Shown here piece after piece: positions 1-9,066 of a DNA stretch of 64,000 nt; positions within the stretch are counted from its first letter, which is position 1; each line of letters opens with the position of its first letter. The stretch is from Globisporangium splendens (Eukaryota; Oomycota; Peronosporomycetes; Pythiales; Pythiaceae): positions 372,001 through 436,000 of the forward strand of contig VFIW01000025.1 of the NCBI GenBank assembly GCA_006386115.1, given 5' to 3'. A model generated the notes under the pieces. It saw only the letters and a program-made list of their open reading frames with translations. It ran no database searches and was not told the DNA's origin. Both the position numbers and the translations under genes were made by a program.

Positions 1-653
1 TGGTGCACACGCGGCACGTGCGGACGTCATTCGAATCCCCGGCAAAGAACGTCCACACTATGGCATCGGAGCGTCTACCTTGATTGCCCTCTTCTCGGCC
101 TTCGTCTTTGCTAATATCAGGACTCTCCTCGTTCGTCTGTGTCAACAAGTGGAGGACGCTTGTGTGGTGCGGCCATGTCGAGACGCTGTTGCTCATGGTT
201 GGTTGCTCTATGGCGATAAGAGAGTTCTGCTCTACAGCGAGTTCTAAATTAAACAATGGGGTTCGAATTCTGAGTCGGAGACTGCTGTGATAATGAAATT
301 CACATAAGAATTACTGGTGTTTTCAGAAAGCTCAACATGTGTACTTTTTGTGTGACATCTTGATGAAACACTGAGGAGTTTCCATAATTCAGTGCTTTAC
401 CACTGATTTGTTTCTAAAATCGTACCTTATCAGAAGCACGGATTTGCAAGTCAGTACATCCGAGTTAAGTTCGTTTCACGACATAGAGATTACTTAATAA
501 TCGAGTACATTGTCGAGTGATTGAGAAAGAGAGATTCCATTGAACGAGTTGGAATTCGCTTGAGAATCCCGAAGCCTCACTAACACTGCCAAGAGTGAGT
601 TTTGTCGTATTTGCGGCGCCGTGGCGCCAAGATCACTAATGTAATCACAACAA
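1..653. other. No gene seen
   Basis: No convincing coding sequence or RNA gene. The segment lies outside the palindrome. The short open frame at 84-290 has no recognisable features. Confidence 0.5.
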
Positions 654-1772
654 GTGCGCCATCTTTACTTTTCTATCAGAGAAAACAACAAGATGGCCGG
701 TCAGCTTGCAAACACAACAACGAACACCAAGACTCCAATGATTTTGACCGGAGAAGCGCGCGGAAATGACAGCATTGTTCTGTCGACGGTGGAAGCTCAC
801 CTCGGAAATGATCTCGGTGCCCGGGCGTCACAAATACGCAAAAACTCACTCCTGTCAGTGTTTACGAGGCTTCTGCTGTGGCGATATATGAGCGCGTCGC
901 TCATACAAGCCATTTGGTGTGCGCATCTGCGACGCATGGATTCGGATCCAATCGAATCGACTGCTGAGATGGCGAGCATGATGACCAGATTAGAGGCAGG
1001 AATGCGAAACCTCACACGACTCGCTGAAGCGCAAGCTGGAGACTCTGATGGTCACACGGTTGCAGCAGTTCTCAAGGCATATGTCGACTGCTTTCTCAGC
1101 CAAACCGACGCCATCCCCTTGACTCCAAATGATACTCGCGGCGTTTACCTGTTGTTTTTCGATGGTGGATCACGCGGCAATCCAGGATCAGGAGGGACTG
1201 GATCCATTGTCGTGCGTGTCCATAAGGATTCGCACACAGCCAGTTTAATTTGGGCCGCGAGCATGGCGTATAGCAGGAAGGACACGACCAACAACTTTGC
1301 CGAGTACTGGGGTCTCATACATGGACTCCGAGAAGCCCAACGCAGTCACTTCGAACCGTTGTACGTGATCGGAGACAGTGCACTCATTATCTCCCAACAG
1401 CGAATGCATCGGTCCCCTCGACAGCACCGATTGGCACGCTTATACCAGACAAGTCGACGACTCGCGGATTGCATCGACATCCGAGGATGGTACCATCACT
1501 ACCGTGCCTTCAACAAGATGGCGGACTCAGCCGCCAACCTAGCCATGGACACCAGAACCTCAACGCAGGTTCACTTCCCAACTCATCGAGCTGCTTTCAA
1601 CAATCTCACCCAGGATCTTGACAACGACGTCATGCATTGGATTATGAGAAGTTCGGAAGACCCAAGGTCATTGGACAACACAAGGCAGCCTCACATAGGA
1701 CCAAGAGAACATGTCATCCTGGTCAAAGATTATTTAGCATTCAGAAGTGATCTATTGCAATCCGCGCTGTAG
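654..1772 (+). CDS. Chimeric ORF: unknown N-terminus joined to a LINE RNase H domain
   Basis: An uninterrupted 372-residue frame. From about residue 75 it matches the C-terminal end of the LINE at 9852-18942, including a complete RNase H domain: Asp in FFDGGSRGNPG, Glu in NNFAEYWG, Asp in VIGDSALI and Asp in NKMADSAAN give the DEDD set. The first 70 or so residues, before the element starts near 875, are not LINE sequence and are not recognised; the start could also be the Met in MAGQLANT (694). The mirror copy in the right arm has a 1-nt deletion and stops matching at 20036. It is most likely a 5'-truncated retrotransposon read through from flanking sequence. An expressed RNase H fusion is possible but unsupported. 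Confidence 0.45.
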   Translation: MRHLYFSIRENNKMAGQLANTTTNTKTPMILTGEARGNDSIVLSTVEAHLGNDLGARASQIRKNSLLSVFTRLLLWRYMSASLIQAIWCAHLRRMDSDPIESTAEMASMMTRLEAGMRNLTRLAEAQAGDSDGHTVAAVLKAYVDCFLSQTDAIPLTPNDTRGVYLLFFDGGSRGNPGSGGTGSIVVRVHKDSHTASLIWAASMAYSRKDTTNNFAEYWGLIHGLREAQRSHFEPLYVIGDSALIISQQRMHRSPRQHRLARLYQTSRRLADCIDIRGWYHHYRAFNKMADSAANLAMDTRTSTQVHFPTHRAAFNNLTQDLDNDVMHWIMRSSEDPRSLDNTRQPHIGPREHVILVKDYLAFRSDLLQSAL

Positions 1773-1867
1773 ACACCTTTACACTCCTAGATGAAATTCG
1801 TAATGAAGTGTAGTTAGGAGAATGGATATTGTAGGTCACGACGATGAACCTAAATATACCTCACCTT
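875..1867 (+). mobile_element. 5'-truncated LINE copy, left arm
   Basis: About 1 kb of the 3' end of the LINE family, starting at the CTGTGGCGATATATG stretch that also occurs at 17950 in the long copy, and ending with the family 3' end (GAACCTAAATATACCTCAC). Its RNase H frame is open. The same insertion, at the same flank (GTAAATATAAAGATAAAG), is present in the right arm, so it predates the inverted duplication. Confidence 0.85.
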
Positions 1868-2170
1868 GTAAATATAAAGATAAAGAGGACTCCTTTTTCT
1901 GTTTCCAAATCATTGTTGAGCTGATTTTCACTGTGTCGTAACGGTCACGTAATGACTCATTTTGGGTTCATCCCCTGTTGTTTTTCTTCCCGCGATCTTT
2001 GCACAGAAACCTAGAGTTGCCTTTCCCTCGCAACGAACCGCTCTCTGTGCAGTTAACCTCCCTCGCACTGACTACAATTTCTGTGGATGGCAGGAAACTC
2101 GCAGGGAGATGACACAGGTCCCTCCTCCTCTCTCGATAGCTCTCGTGAGGCGTTCACATCCCTGCAGCCA

Positions 2171-2191
2171 TCACAATTCATTTTGCCAGCC
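2171..2191 (+). promoter_or_regulatory. FPR-like core promoter of the PLAC8-like gene
   Basis: CACAATTCATTTTGCCAG contains CATTTTGCC, a match to the oomycete FPR element CAWTTTNCC, 40-60 nt before the ATG at 2231. The same 18 bases lie before the subtilisin gene at 54405. Its presence here argues that the longer frame starting at 2087 is not the real protein start. Confidence 0.6.
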
Positions 2192-2230
2192 TTTGCCCAC
2201 GACACCAACAGCACGCTTCTTCCCAGAACC

Positions 2231-2824
2231 ATGAACGTCTCGTCCAGCAACCAGAAGAAGACCGACTTGGACGTGTACGCAGTTCCAATCACCCCGGACG
2301 AAAACGCCCAGCACATCGACATGAGCACCTTTCAGAGAAACAAGTGGTCTCACTCGCTAAATGAAACGGGTGCTGTCGGATGCGACTGCTTTGAAGGCCG
2401 CTACATGTGGTGCTCGTGCTTTGTATGGGCTCAAATTGAATCGCGCATCGGCTACGCCACGTACGAGTCAGCATTGAGCTTTCACTTAGGACTCCCCGGT
2501 GTCGGCTGGGTACTTGTGATCATCGGTCTGGCGTGGCTTTTGTGTGTTGAGCTCGGATCAGCTGACGTCACTGACTCATTCACAATGATCTGGGTGGGAT
2601 GCGTGCTTTTCTACGTGATTGTCGCGGTGACCTGGAGCCTCTTGCGAATGATGTCCGTTCGACACAAAGTGCGCGAGCGCTTTGGCATCCCAGATGAAAA
2701 CGATTGCTGGCCACTGACGGGCAGGCGCGCGATCCGTGGGATGCGCCAACTGACGCTCCACTTGCAGATCGACCAAGTCGGTATCTTTGATCGCGTCGAC
2801 ACACTCCCAGCATACGAGAACTGA
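2231..2824 (+). CDS. PLAC8-like two-pass membrane protein, left-arm copy
   Basis: A 197-residue protein starting at MNVSSSNQKK. The frame is open from 2087, but an FPR promoter lies between 2171 and 2191, so 2231 is preferred. Residues 39-72 hold a W...L...CDCFEGRYMWCSCFVWAQIESR block resembling the cysteine-rich PLAC8 motif. Two hydrophobic helices follow (about 85-107 and 117-139), then a basic amphipathic tail ending DRVDTLPAYEN. The mirror gene at 9067-9660 encodes an identical protein, and the gene at 26245-26850 is a diverged paralogue with the same C-terminal signature. PLAC8 proteins of other eukaryotes are linked to membrane transport and cell size; no specific role can be inferred here. 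The PLAC8 assignment rests on motif spacing only. Confidence 0.7.
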   Translation: MNVSSSNQKKTDLDVYAVPITPDENAQHIDMSTFQRNKWSHSLNETGAVGCDCFEGRYMWCSCFVWAQIESRIGYATYESALSFHLGLPGVGWVLVIIGLAWLLCVELGSADVTDSFTMIWVGCVLFYVIVAVTWSLLRMMSVRHKVRERFGIPDENDCWPLTGRRAIRGMRQLTLHLQIDQVGIFDRVDTLPAYEN

Positions 2825-3441
2825 GCGCTATCAAGTTCGACAAAGCGGCAACCTAGTGTCCCAAGTCAGTAGGCAAACGTAGTTTCAGCTTTGTCGGTCT
2901 ACAAAAAGATAGGCAGATATCGAGACATTGAAGACGCTGGTCAACTGCAGACAAAGCACTCAGCAATATTGCTAACGATATCACTGCTTGTGGAATGTAA
3001 TCGCGTGGATATTCTAACGCAAGAGATGTCGTCGTATAATGTCACTCGTAGATAGCGCACTCTGAAAGAGAGCTGCTGGGCTCCATTCAGATTGTGATGT
3101 AGTGGTCCTCTTGTCAATAGAATCCTTCGCTGCGCCGTTCGATTGTGCTGACTTTGGTCGTTGTATAGTTTTACACAGGCCAGTGTCTATTTCGCTCATT
3201 TGATGTCATTAGAATAAACATTGATATCTAATATAACAGGAAACGCAACCCTTGAACATCAAATGCATAAACGAGCCCAAAAACATCACTCTTGTTTTTA
3301 GTTGAGAAGAGACTGCTGCGATGTTTCTCCATTTTTGCCACCGACGACGACGGTGTGCTCTCGTCTGCTGTTCGTCTGCTCTCCGCTCTCGCGACCAGCA
3401 GCAGCAGCAGCTCCGCCGGCGCTCCTATCTTCATGCGAGCC
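2825..3441. other. Intergenic segment; mostly missing from the right arm
   Basis: No gene seen. Bases 2884-3518 have no counterpart in the right arm: that deletion junction is at 9007/9008. The segment includes the presumed promoter and 5' end of the LURP-one remnant. Confidence 0.6.
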
Positions 3442-3780
3442 ATGGGCAGCTCGTCTTCGAGAGAGAGGTTTCTCGCGGCTCCGCTCTCGCGCCAACAAGA
3501 TTTCCCGTTCACGGTGAACCCGCGCTTCTGTAAATCGCGCACGACGACGATCGCGCTCAGTAACGACTTTTGGGGCAAGACAACGTTGGTGAGTGCTGAC
3601 GCTGATGATGGGTACGCGATCAAGGATGTGGCTTCTGGCCGAGCGCGGTTCCACGTCGCAGCCTCCATTGACGGCGCCTTGCACGATCCCAAGACGAAAT
3701 GGCTCTTGGACGCCTACAAGATCCCTGTTGCACACTTGACAGAGACGTGGACGTACGCCACAGCGTACAATCTTAATCTT
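3442..3780 (+). pseudogene. Truncated LURP-one-related gene, left arm
   Basis: Encodes the first half (about 113 residues, MGSSSSRERFLAAPLS to LNLYK) of a LURP-one/Tubby C-terminal-like protein, closely related to the intact gene at 24720-25388 (shared FTVN.RFC.SRTTTIALS, DPKTKW..DAYKIPVAH and ETWTY). It is cut at 3780 by a reverse-oriented LINE 3' end, after which the rest of the domain is absent. The family's beta-barrel needs the missing half, so a working product is unlikely. The long antisense and +1 frames over this region are shadows. Confidence 0.8.
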
Positions 3781-3941
3781 TATAAGGTGAGGTGTATTTA
3801 GGTTCATCGTCGTGACCTACAATATCCATTCTCCTACCTAATCTTCATTACGAATTTCATACAGGAGTGTAAATGTGTCTATAGCGCGGATTGCACTAGA
3901 TCACTTCTGAATGCTAAATAATCTTTGACCAGGATGGCATG
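3781..3941 (-). mobile_element. LINE 3' tail inserted in the LURP-one gene, left arm
   Basis: Reverse complement of the last 160 bases of the LINE family, encoding HAILVKDYLAFRSDL and the terminal stop, followed by the conserved 3' untranslated end. Its 3' end abuts the LURP-one coding sequence. It is present in both arms, so it predates the duplication. No target-site duplication was recognised. Confidence 0.8.
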
Positions 3942-4716
3942 CTTCCAAATCATTATGCTGTTTGCTCCATGGGTAGGCTTCTGCAAATTAGGACACTGGG
4001 AGAAAGTCCGTGCACACTCAAGAGGCTGTGCTCGTAAAGTGTAGACGACGGCGATTGGGAAGTGTCCAACGCCTTCGTAGCTACACGTTAATTGGTGCAG
4101 TTGACTCTGGAGACGAATCAGCGCCAAACCGTTCAAATTGGCCCCGACTGTCCTCGACGCCGAGATATACCAGCACATCTCGAGCTACACGTCCTCACGA
4201 CAGCGAGGCAATGAGCAGGAAGAGCCGAAAGTAGGCAAATACGACTAATGTGAAGCCGTAGGTGAGACGGTAAGAGAGTAGTCGAGAAATGAGTTCAAAG
4301 GAGTTTGCGTGAGAGAGTTGTTTACTTGTATACCTTCCTTAGCAATTGGCATTTGCACAAAATGAAAACCAAATTGACCTGTTGTGGTGGACACTACAGC
4401 GCGTCTTTGGAGTTAACTGAAGAAGCTCTCAAGGGATGTTCTAACGGAGAAGAGAGAGTGAGAGTGAGGTATACGAAGTACATAACGAGAGACCCTCGAT
4501 ATTTATCCTTCAGATTCGGCTACAGGAGGAGGAGAAGCATGATTATCTCGATGCGGTTAGATCTCGAACAAAAAGGATACAACCCAAGTAAATGACACAT
4601 GAAGGCAACATTTTTACACGCTCATCAAACGCTAAACATCCATCGAAAATGTATCCACACGCAACGCGCTACATACGCTACTCCATTCCTTCCTTGAACG
4701 ATAGACTGAAGGTTGT
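3942..4716. other. Sequence downstream of the glycine-rich gene
   Basis: Mirrored at 7810-8584 with about one difference noticed by eye. A 96-codon frame at 4305-4595 (and its mirror at 7931-8221) has no recognisable family and is not called. This is probably 3' untranslated and intergenic sequence. Confidence 0.4.
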
Positions 4717-5634
4717 CTAATATGCGCCTCCCGTCTGCGCAGGTCCACCGCCGTTGGATGCAGGCGCAGGCTCAGAATTCGCAGTCGAGTCGCCCGAAGC
4801 TGGAGGAGTCGAGGCAGAATCACCCGTATTGACTGTCCCGGACGAAGTGTCGACTGGGGCGACAGGAACCGAAGCCGAATCGCCAGGAGTGACTGGCGCG
4901 ACTGGAGCCGCCGGCACAGACGCACCACCTCCACCGTTGTAGCCACCGGTGTTGCCTCCGCCTGGAGCTGGGAAGCCACCACCGAAACCGATTGGAGCGC
5001 CGCCACCGCCGTAGCTCTTGCCACCATTGCCTCCGATTGAAGGGAAGCCGCCACTGGGTGGAGCTCCGCCACCTCCGTAGCCCTTGCCACAACCGAAGCC
5101 TCCGCAGCCACCTGAAGGAGCACCGCCTCCGAATGAAGGAGCGCCTCCGCCACCGTAGCTCTTGCCACCGCCAAAACCAAAAGATGGAGCACCACCTCCG
5201 CCGCCGAAGCTCTTGCCACCGCCGAATGAAGGAGCGCCTCCGCCACCGTAGCTCTTGCCACCGCCAAAACCAAAAGATGGAGCACCACCTCCGCCGCCGA
5301 AGCTCTTGCCACCGCCGAATGAAGGAGCGCCTCCGCCACCGTAGCTCTTACCGCCGCCACCGAATGATGGAGCACCGCCACCACCGAAGCTCTTCCCGCC
5401 AGCAGGTGCACCGCCACCGTAGCTGTTGCCACCTCCCATGTTCTGGGCTGCACCACCACCACCGCCGCCTCCGTAGCCTCCGTAGGTTTCCGCTCGGAGT
5501 CGACGTACGGGCACGTTATTGTCTGTGCGGGTGGACTCGATCGAGGCGTCTTCCTGGGCCATCACGCTTGTAGACGAAAGCGAGGCCGCGCACACACATG
5601 CAGCGAGCACGCAGAGTTTCTTGATGGACAGCAT
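4717..5634 (-). CDS. Secreted glycine-rich repeat protein with RxLR-like motif, copy 1
   Basis: 305 residues. A signal peptide covers about 1-26 (MLSIKKLCVLAACVCAASLS, cut near VMA-QED). A short polar stretch carries RRLR at residues 44-47, which fits R-x-L-R at the usual distance from the N-terminus, but no dEER motif follows. Then come alternating GGGGAPSFGGG and GKSYGGGG/GKSFGGGG repeats, a GGCGGFGCGKG segment with the only two cysteines of the mature region, and a Pro/Ser/Thr tail rich in PVAPV and SGDSA. It is read divergently from its twin at 6985-7809. An Inr-FPR promoter lies at 5708-5733. From codon 43 onward the twin is identical except for one missing 31-residue repeat. It may be a wall-associated or effector-like secreted protein; the RxLR match may be chance. 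Confidence 0.85.
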   Translation of the reverse strand: MLSIKKLCVLAACVCAASLSSTSVMAQEDASIESTRTDNNVPVRRLRAETYGGYGGGGGGGAAQNMGGGNSYGGGAPAGGKSFGGGGAPSFGGGGKSYGGGGAPSFGGGKSFGGGGGAPSFGFGGGKSYGGGGAPSFGGGKSFGGGGGAPSFGFGGGKSYGGGGAPSFGGGAPSGGCGGFGCGKGYGGGGAPPSGGFPSIGGNGGKSYGGGGAPIGFGGGFPAPGGGNTGGYNGGGGASVPAAPVAPVTPGDSASVPVAPVDTSSGTVNTGDSASTPPASGDSTANSEPAPASNGGGPAQTGGAY

Positions 5635-5707
5635 GGTTTATCGGTCGTCGAATGACTTGATGGAATGCTACGCAGTGTCTGGGGATGTCTTGCTTTTAAC
5701 TTGCGGG

Positions 5708-5733
5708 GAAGCTCGCAAATTGAGGAATGAGGC
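5708..5733 (-). promoter_or_regulatory. Inr-FPR promoter of glycine-rich copy 1
   Basis: On the minus strand, GCCTCATTCCTCAATTTGCG followed by AGCTTC. This is a near-consensus oomycete initiator (TCATTCC) and FPR (CAATTTGCG), about 75-100 nt before the ATG. Confidence 0.75.
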
Positions 5734-6874
5734 TGTGAACGGGACTGTCGCTGGCGGCATTTCGCTGCCCCTGTGCTTCAACTAAACCCCCACTTGCCTA
5801 CGGATGGCGCCAGTGTTTGACGCATGCGTCGTCCTTTACCATGGAGAAGTAATCCGGACGCTGGACGTAGAGGCGTTGCACGTTGAAGTGTGCACTGTAA
5901 AGGGTCGAGCACCCATCCATCCGTCTAGTTTTGTGGCTGCAAGTGAACCCATCTGCTGACGCTGCCCCGTCTCTGCTACCTTCTATGATGGGACTGTCTG
6001 GTGGACACACAGAAACTTGATGATTACCATGCGACACAAAGGACAAATTTGTAGGATCGACGATGAAAGGGGCACATGGAGGGTGTCAACACCTGATCTC
6101 TGGCTCTTTCGTTGGATCCGGATCTTGCGTGTTTGCCCACTCTTGTGAGCACCGAGACGAAAGTGACTGCATTTGGCCCAGAAGCGTGTCTTTTACATTC
6201 AACTCGCGATCCACACCGCTGTCATTTTCCGACTCTTTGTGCCGTCATTGTGCAAAGAGTTTGAATAAATGCTGCTTCACTTGGTTGGTAGGTGGTTGAT
6301 TGAGCTCTGGAGTGTTCTTGCGGGACCCTGCTCTTTAAAAGTAAACGAATGAACTGAACGTTTGACCACACATGCTCTGTATTTTCTTTTAGACACTTTA
6401 CAAGACATCACGACAGTCATTGGCCGCTGCGACCATGGTATTGGCTTTGCTGTTAGCTGCGAAAAAGGAAAATCGGTGAGAGCGATCGTTTTAAAAGGTA
6501 TCCAAGCGGAGACCAAACGACCACTTCGACTAAGAGAGCCCAATTATTGATGAGACTTCAACATTCATAAACAGTGAAGCAAGAGAGTCAGTAATGAAAC
6601 GGACGCTAGGATTCGTAGTGACGCTCCTATTTTACCCATGTGTATTCGATACAGTATGGCTCCCCAGCTCATCAACTGTTCGTACGTGGATGAAGCGTAG
6701 AGGCATCTGGTGACCCAAGTAACGCCAATGCTGAAAGTCCTTTACATCGCTCGTCTGCGTCTGCCTCTCCCGACGACTAATCATCGTGTTCAACCAATTG
6801 ACTGAAGGGCTCCTCTTCCGCCGTGAGGACGGCGCTTGAGGAAAGTAAATCGAAACCCATGCCGAGTGGCCATT

Positions 6875-6898
6875 GTCATTCTCCAATTTGCCTCCTTC
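6875..6898 (+). promoter_or_regulatory. Inr-FPR promoter of glycine-rich copy 2
   Basis: GTCATTCTCCAATTTGCC followed by TCCTTC, a close match to the oomycete Inr plus FPR, about 90-110 nt before the ATG at 6985. It differs in sequence from the copy 1 promoter, so both genes keep separate, apparently functional promoters. Confidence 0.75.
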
Positions 6899-6984
6899 AA
6901 GCGACCGTGCCTGCCTCACCGAAGAAAAAGTTGAGCGAGTTCCCAAGAAGACCCAAGAACAGCAACACATACAATCGATACACG

Positions 6985-7809
6985 ATGCTGTCCATCCAAC
7001 GAATCTGCGTGCTCGCGACGTGTCTGTGCGTGATGGCGCTGTCGCCCTCCATTGCCACGGCTCAAGAAGACCGGACGACTGTGGTTAACACAGATTCTGC
7101 GCCAACTCCAGTGCGTCGACTCCGAGCGGAAACCTACGGAGGCTACGGAGGCGGCGGCGGCGGTGGTGCAGCCCAGAACATGGGAGGTGGCAACAGCTAC
7201 GGTGGCGGTGCACCTGCTGGCGGGAAGAGCTTCGGTGGTGGCGGTGCTCCATCATTCGGTGGCGGCGGTAAGAGCTACGGTGGCGGAGGCGCTCCTTCAT
7301 TCGGCGGTGGCAAGAGCTTCGGCGGCGGAGGTGGTGCTCCATCTTTTGGCTTTGGCGGTGGCAAGAGCTACGGTGGCGGAGGCGCTCCTTCATTCGGAGG
7401 CGGTGCTCCTTCAGGTGGCTGCGGAGGCTTCGGTTGTGGCAAGGGCTACGGAGGTGGCGGAGCTCCACCCAGTGGCGGCTTCCCTTCAATCGGAGGCAAT
7501 GGTGGCAAGAGCTACGGCGGTGGCGGCGCTCCAATCGGTTTCGGTGGTGGCTTCCCAGCTCCAGGCGGAGGCAACACCGGTGGCTACAACGGTGGAGGTG
7601 GTGCGTCTGTGCCGGCGGCTCCAGTCGCGCCAGTCACTCCTGGCGATTCGGCTTCGGTTCCTGTCGCCCCAGTCGACACTTCGTCCGGGACAGTCAATAC
7701 GGGTGATTCTGCCTCGACTCCTCCAGCTTCGGGCGACTCGACTGCGAATTCTGAGCCTGCGCCTGCATCCAACGGCGGTGGACCTGCGCAGACGGGAGGC
7801 GCATATTAG
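6985..7809 (+). CDS. Secreted glycine-rich repeat protein with RxLR-like motif, copy 2
   Basis: 274 residues from MLSIQRICVL; the frame is open further upstream, but this ATG aligns with the twin's start and follows the promoter. The signal peptide is about 1-26 (cut near ATA-QED). Residues 1-42 differ markedly from copy 1 (for example RTTVVNTDSAPTP against ASIESTRTDNNVP), whereas from V43 onward (RRLR at 44-47, glycine-rich repeats, Pro/Ser/Thr tail) the protein is the same, minus one 31-residue repeat. The switch from diverged to identical lies exactly at the inner edge of the inverted repeat. Role as for copy 1. Confidence 0.85.
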   Translation: MLSIQRICVLATCLCVMALSPSIATAQEDRTTVVNTDSAPTPVRRLRAETYGGYGGGGGGGAAQNMGGGNSYGGGAPAGGKSFGGGGAPSFGGGGKSYGGGGAPSFGGGKSFGGGGGAPSFGFGGGKSYGGGGAPSFGGGAPSGGCGGFGCGKGYGGGGAPPSGGFPSIGGNGGKSYGGGGAPIGFGGGFPAPGGGNTGGYNGGGGASVPAAPVAPVTPGDSASVPVAPVDTSSGTVNTGDSASTPPASGDSTANSEPAPASNGGGPAQTGGAY

Positions 7810-8584
7810 ACAACCTTCAGTCTATCGTTCAAGGAAGGAATGGAGTAGCGTATGTAGCGCGTTGCGTGTGGATACATTTTCGATGGATGTTTAGCGTTTG
7901 ATGAGCGTGTAAAAATGTTGCCTTCATGTGTCATTTACTTGGGTTGTATCCTTTTTGTTCGAGATCTAACCGCATCGAGATAATCATGCTTCTCCTCCTC
8001 CTGTAGCCGAATCTGAAGGATAAATATCGAGGGTCTCTCGTTATGTACTTCGTATACCTCACTCTCACTCTCTCTTCTCCGTTAGAACATCCCTTGAGAG
8101 CTTCTTCAGTTAACTCCAAAGACGCGCTGTAGTGTCCACCACAACAGGTCAATTTGGTTTTCATTTTGTGCAAATGCCAATTGCTAAGGAAGGTATACAA
8201 GTAAACAACTCTCTCACGCAAACTCCTTTGAACTCATTTCTCGACTACTCTCTTACCGTCTCACCTACGGCTTCACATTGGTCGTATTTGCCTACTTTCG
8301 GCTCTTCCTGCTCATTGCCTCGCTGTCGTGAGGACGTGTAGCTCGAGATGTGCTGGTATATCTCGGCGTCGAGGACAGTCGGGGCCAATTTGAACGGTTT
8401 GGCGCTGATTCGTCTCCAGAGTTAACTGCACCAATTAACGTGTAGCTACGAAGGCGTTGGACACTTCCCAATCGCCGTCGTCTACACTTTACGAGCACAG
8501 CCTCTTGAGTGTGCACGGACTTTCTCCCAGTGTCCTAATTTGCAGAAGCCTACCCATGGAGCAAACAGCATAATGATTTGGAAG
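7810..8584. other. Mirror of 3942-4716, no gene called
   Basis: Same content as the left arm in reverse complement. No gene recognised. Confidence 0.4.
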
Positions 8585-8745
8585 CATGCCATCCTGGTCA
8601 AAGATTATTTAGCATTCAGAAGTGATCTAGTGCAATCCGCGCTATAGACACATTTACACTCCTGTATGAAATTCGTAATGAAGATTAGGTAGGAGAATGG
8701 ATATTGTAGGTCACGACGATGAACCTAAATACACCTCACCTTATA
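8585..8745 (+). mobile_element. LINE 3' tail in the LURP-one gene, right arm
   Basis: Mirror of 3781-3941: the last 160 bases of the LINE family ending ACCTCACCTTATA, directly against LURP-one coding sequence. Confidence 0.8.
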
Positions 8746-9007
8746 AAGATTAAGATTGTACGCTGTGGCGTACGTCCACGTCTCTGTCAAGTGTGCAACA
8801 GGGATCTTGTAGGCGTCCAAGAGCCATTTCGTCTTGGGATCGTGCAAGGCGCCGTCAATGGAGGCTGCGACGTGGAACCGCGCTCGGCCAGAAGCCACAT
8901 CCTTGATCGCGTACCCATCATCAGCGTCAGCACTCACCAACGTTGTCTTGCCCCAAAAGTCGTTACTGAGCGCGATCGTCGTCGTGCGCGATTTACAGAA
9001 GCGCGGG
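8746..9007 (-). pseudogene. LURP-one remnant, right arm
   Basis: Mirror of 3519-3780: codes only about 86 residues of the middle of the domain (CKSRTTTIALSNDFWGKT to LNLYK). Its 5' part, including the start codon and promoter, was removed by the 635-bp deletion, and its 3' part by the older LINE insertion. Confidence 0.85.
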
Positions 9008-9066
9008 ACTACGTTTGCCTACTGACTTGGGACACTAGGTTGCCGCTTTGTCGAACTTGATAGCGC

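Larger units (their letters stand above)
969..5505. repeat. Left arm of large inverted repeat
   Basis: This 4537-bp arm pairs with 7114-20036 in reverse complement. Mapping is exact in blocks: left p matches 12619-p near the centre, then 12526-p after a 93-bp repeat-unit difference, 11891-p after a 635-bp deletion, 20998-p beyond the LINE inserted in the right arm, and about 21006-p after an 8-bp indel. Identity inside blocks is above about 99% by eye. Contents: LINE fragment, PLAC8-like gene, LURP-one remnant, LINE tail and most of the glycine-rich gene. Confidence 0.9.
5506..7113. other. Palindrome spacer with two divergent promoters
   Basis: 1608 bp not shared between arms, apart from old homology in the first 42 codons of the two glycine-rich genes at its ends. 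About 1.35 kb (5635-6984) separates the two ATGs. Each side has an oomycete Inr-FPR element. No further gene was recognised; the frame at 6362-6550 has no known features. Confidence 0.7.

Noticed and set aside
1..60. TTCGAATCC reminiscent of a tRNA T-loop
   Set aside because: No acceptor stem, anticodon arm or A box can be built from the adjoining bases.
2087..2230. N-terminal extension of the PLAC8-like protein
   Set aside because: The region contains the FPR promoter element, so it is most likely upstream and leader sequence.
4632..5573. Long Arg/Ser/His-rich and Val/Ala-rich frames over the glycine-rich gene
   Set aside because: Alternative readings of the GGC/GGT repeat array; only the GGGAPSFGGG frame has a signal peptide and promoter.
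7180..7560. Regular short repeats that could suggest a CRISPR-like array
   Set aside because: They are codon-level glycine-rich repeats in a coding frame, with no unique spacers.
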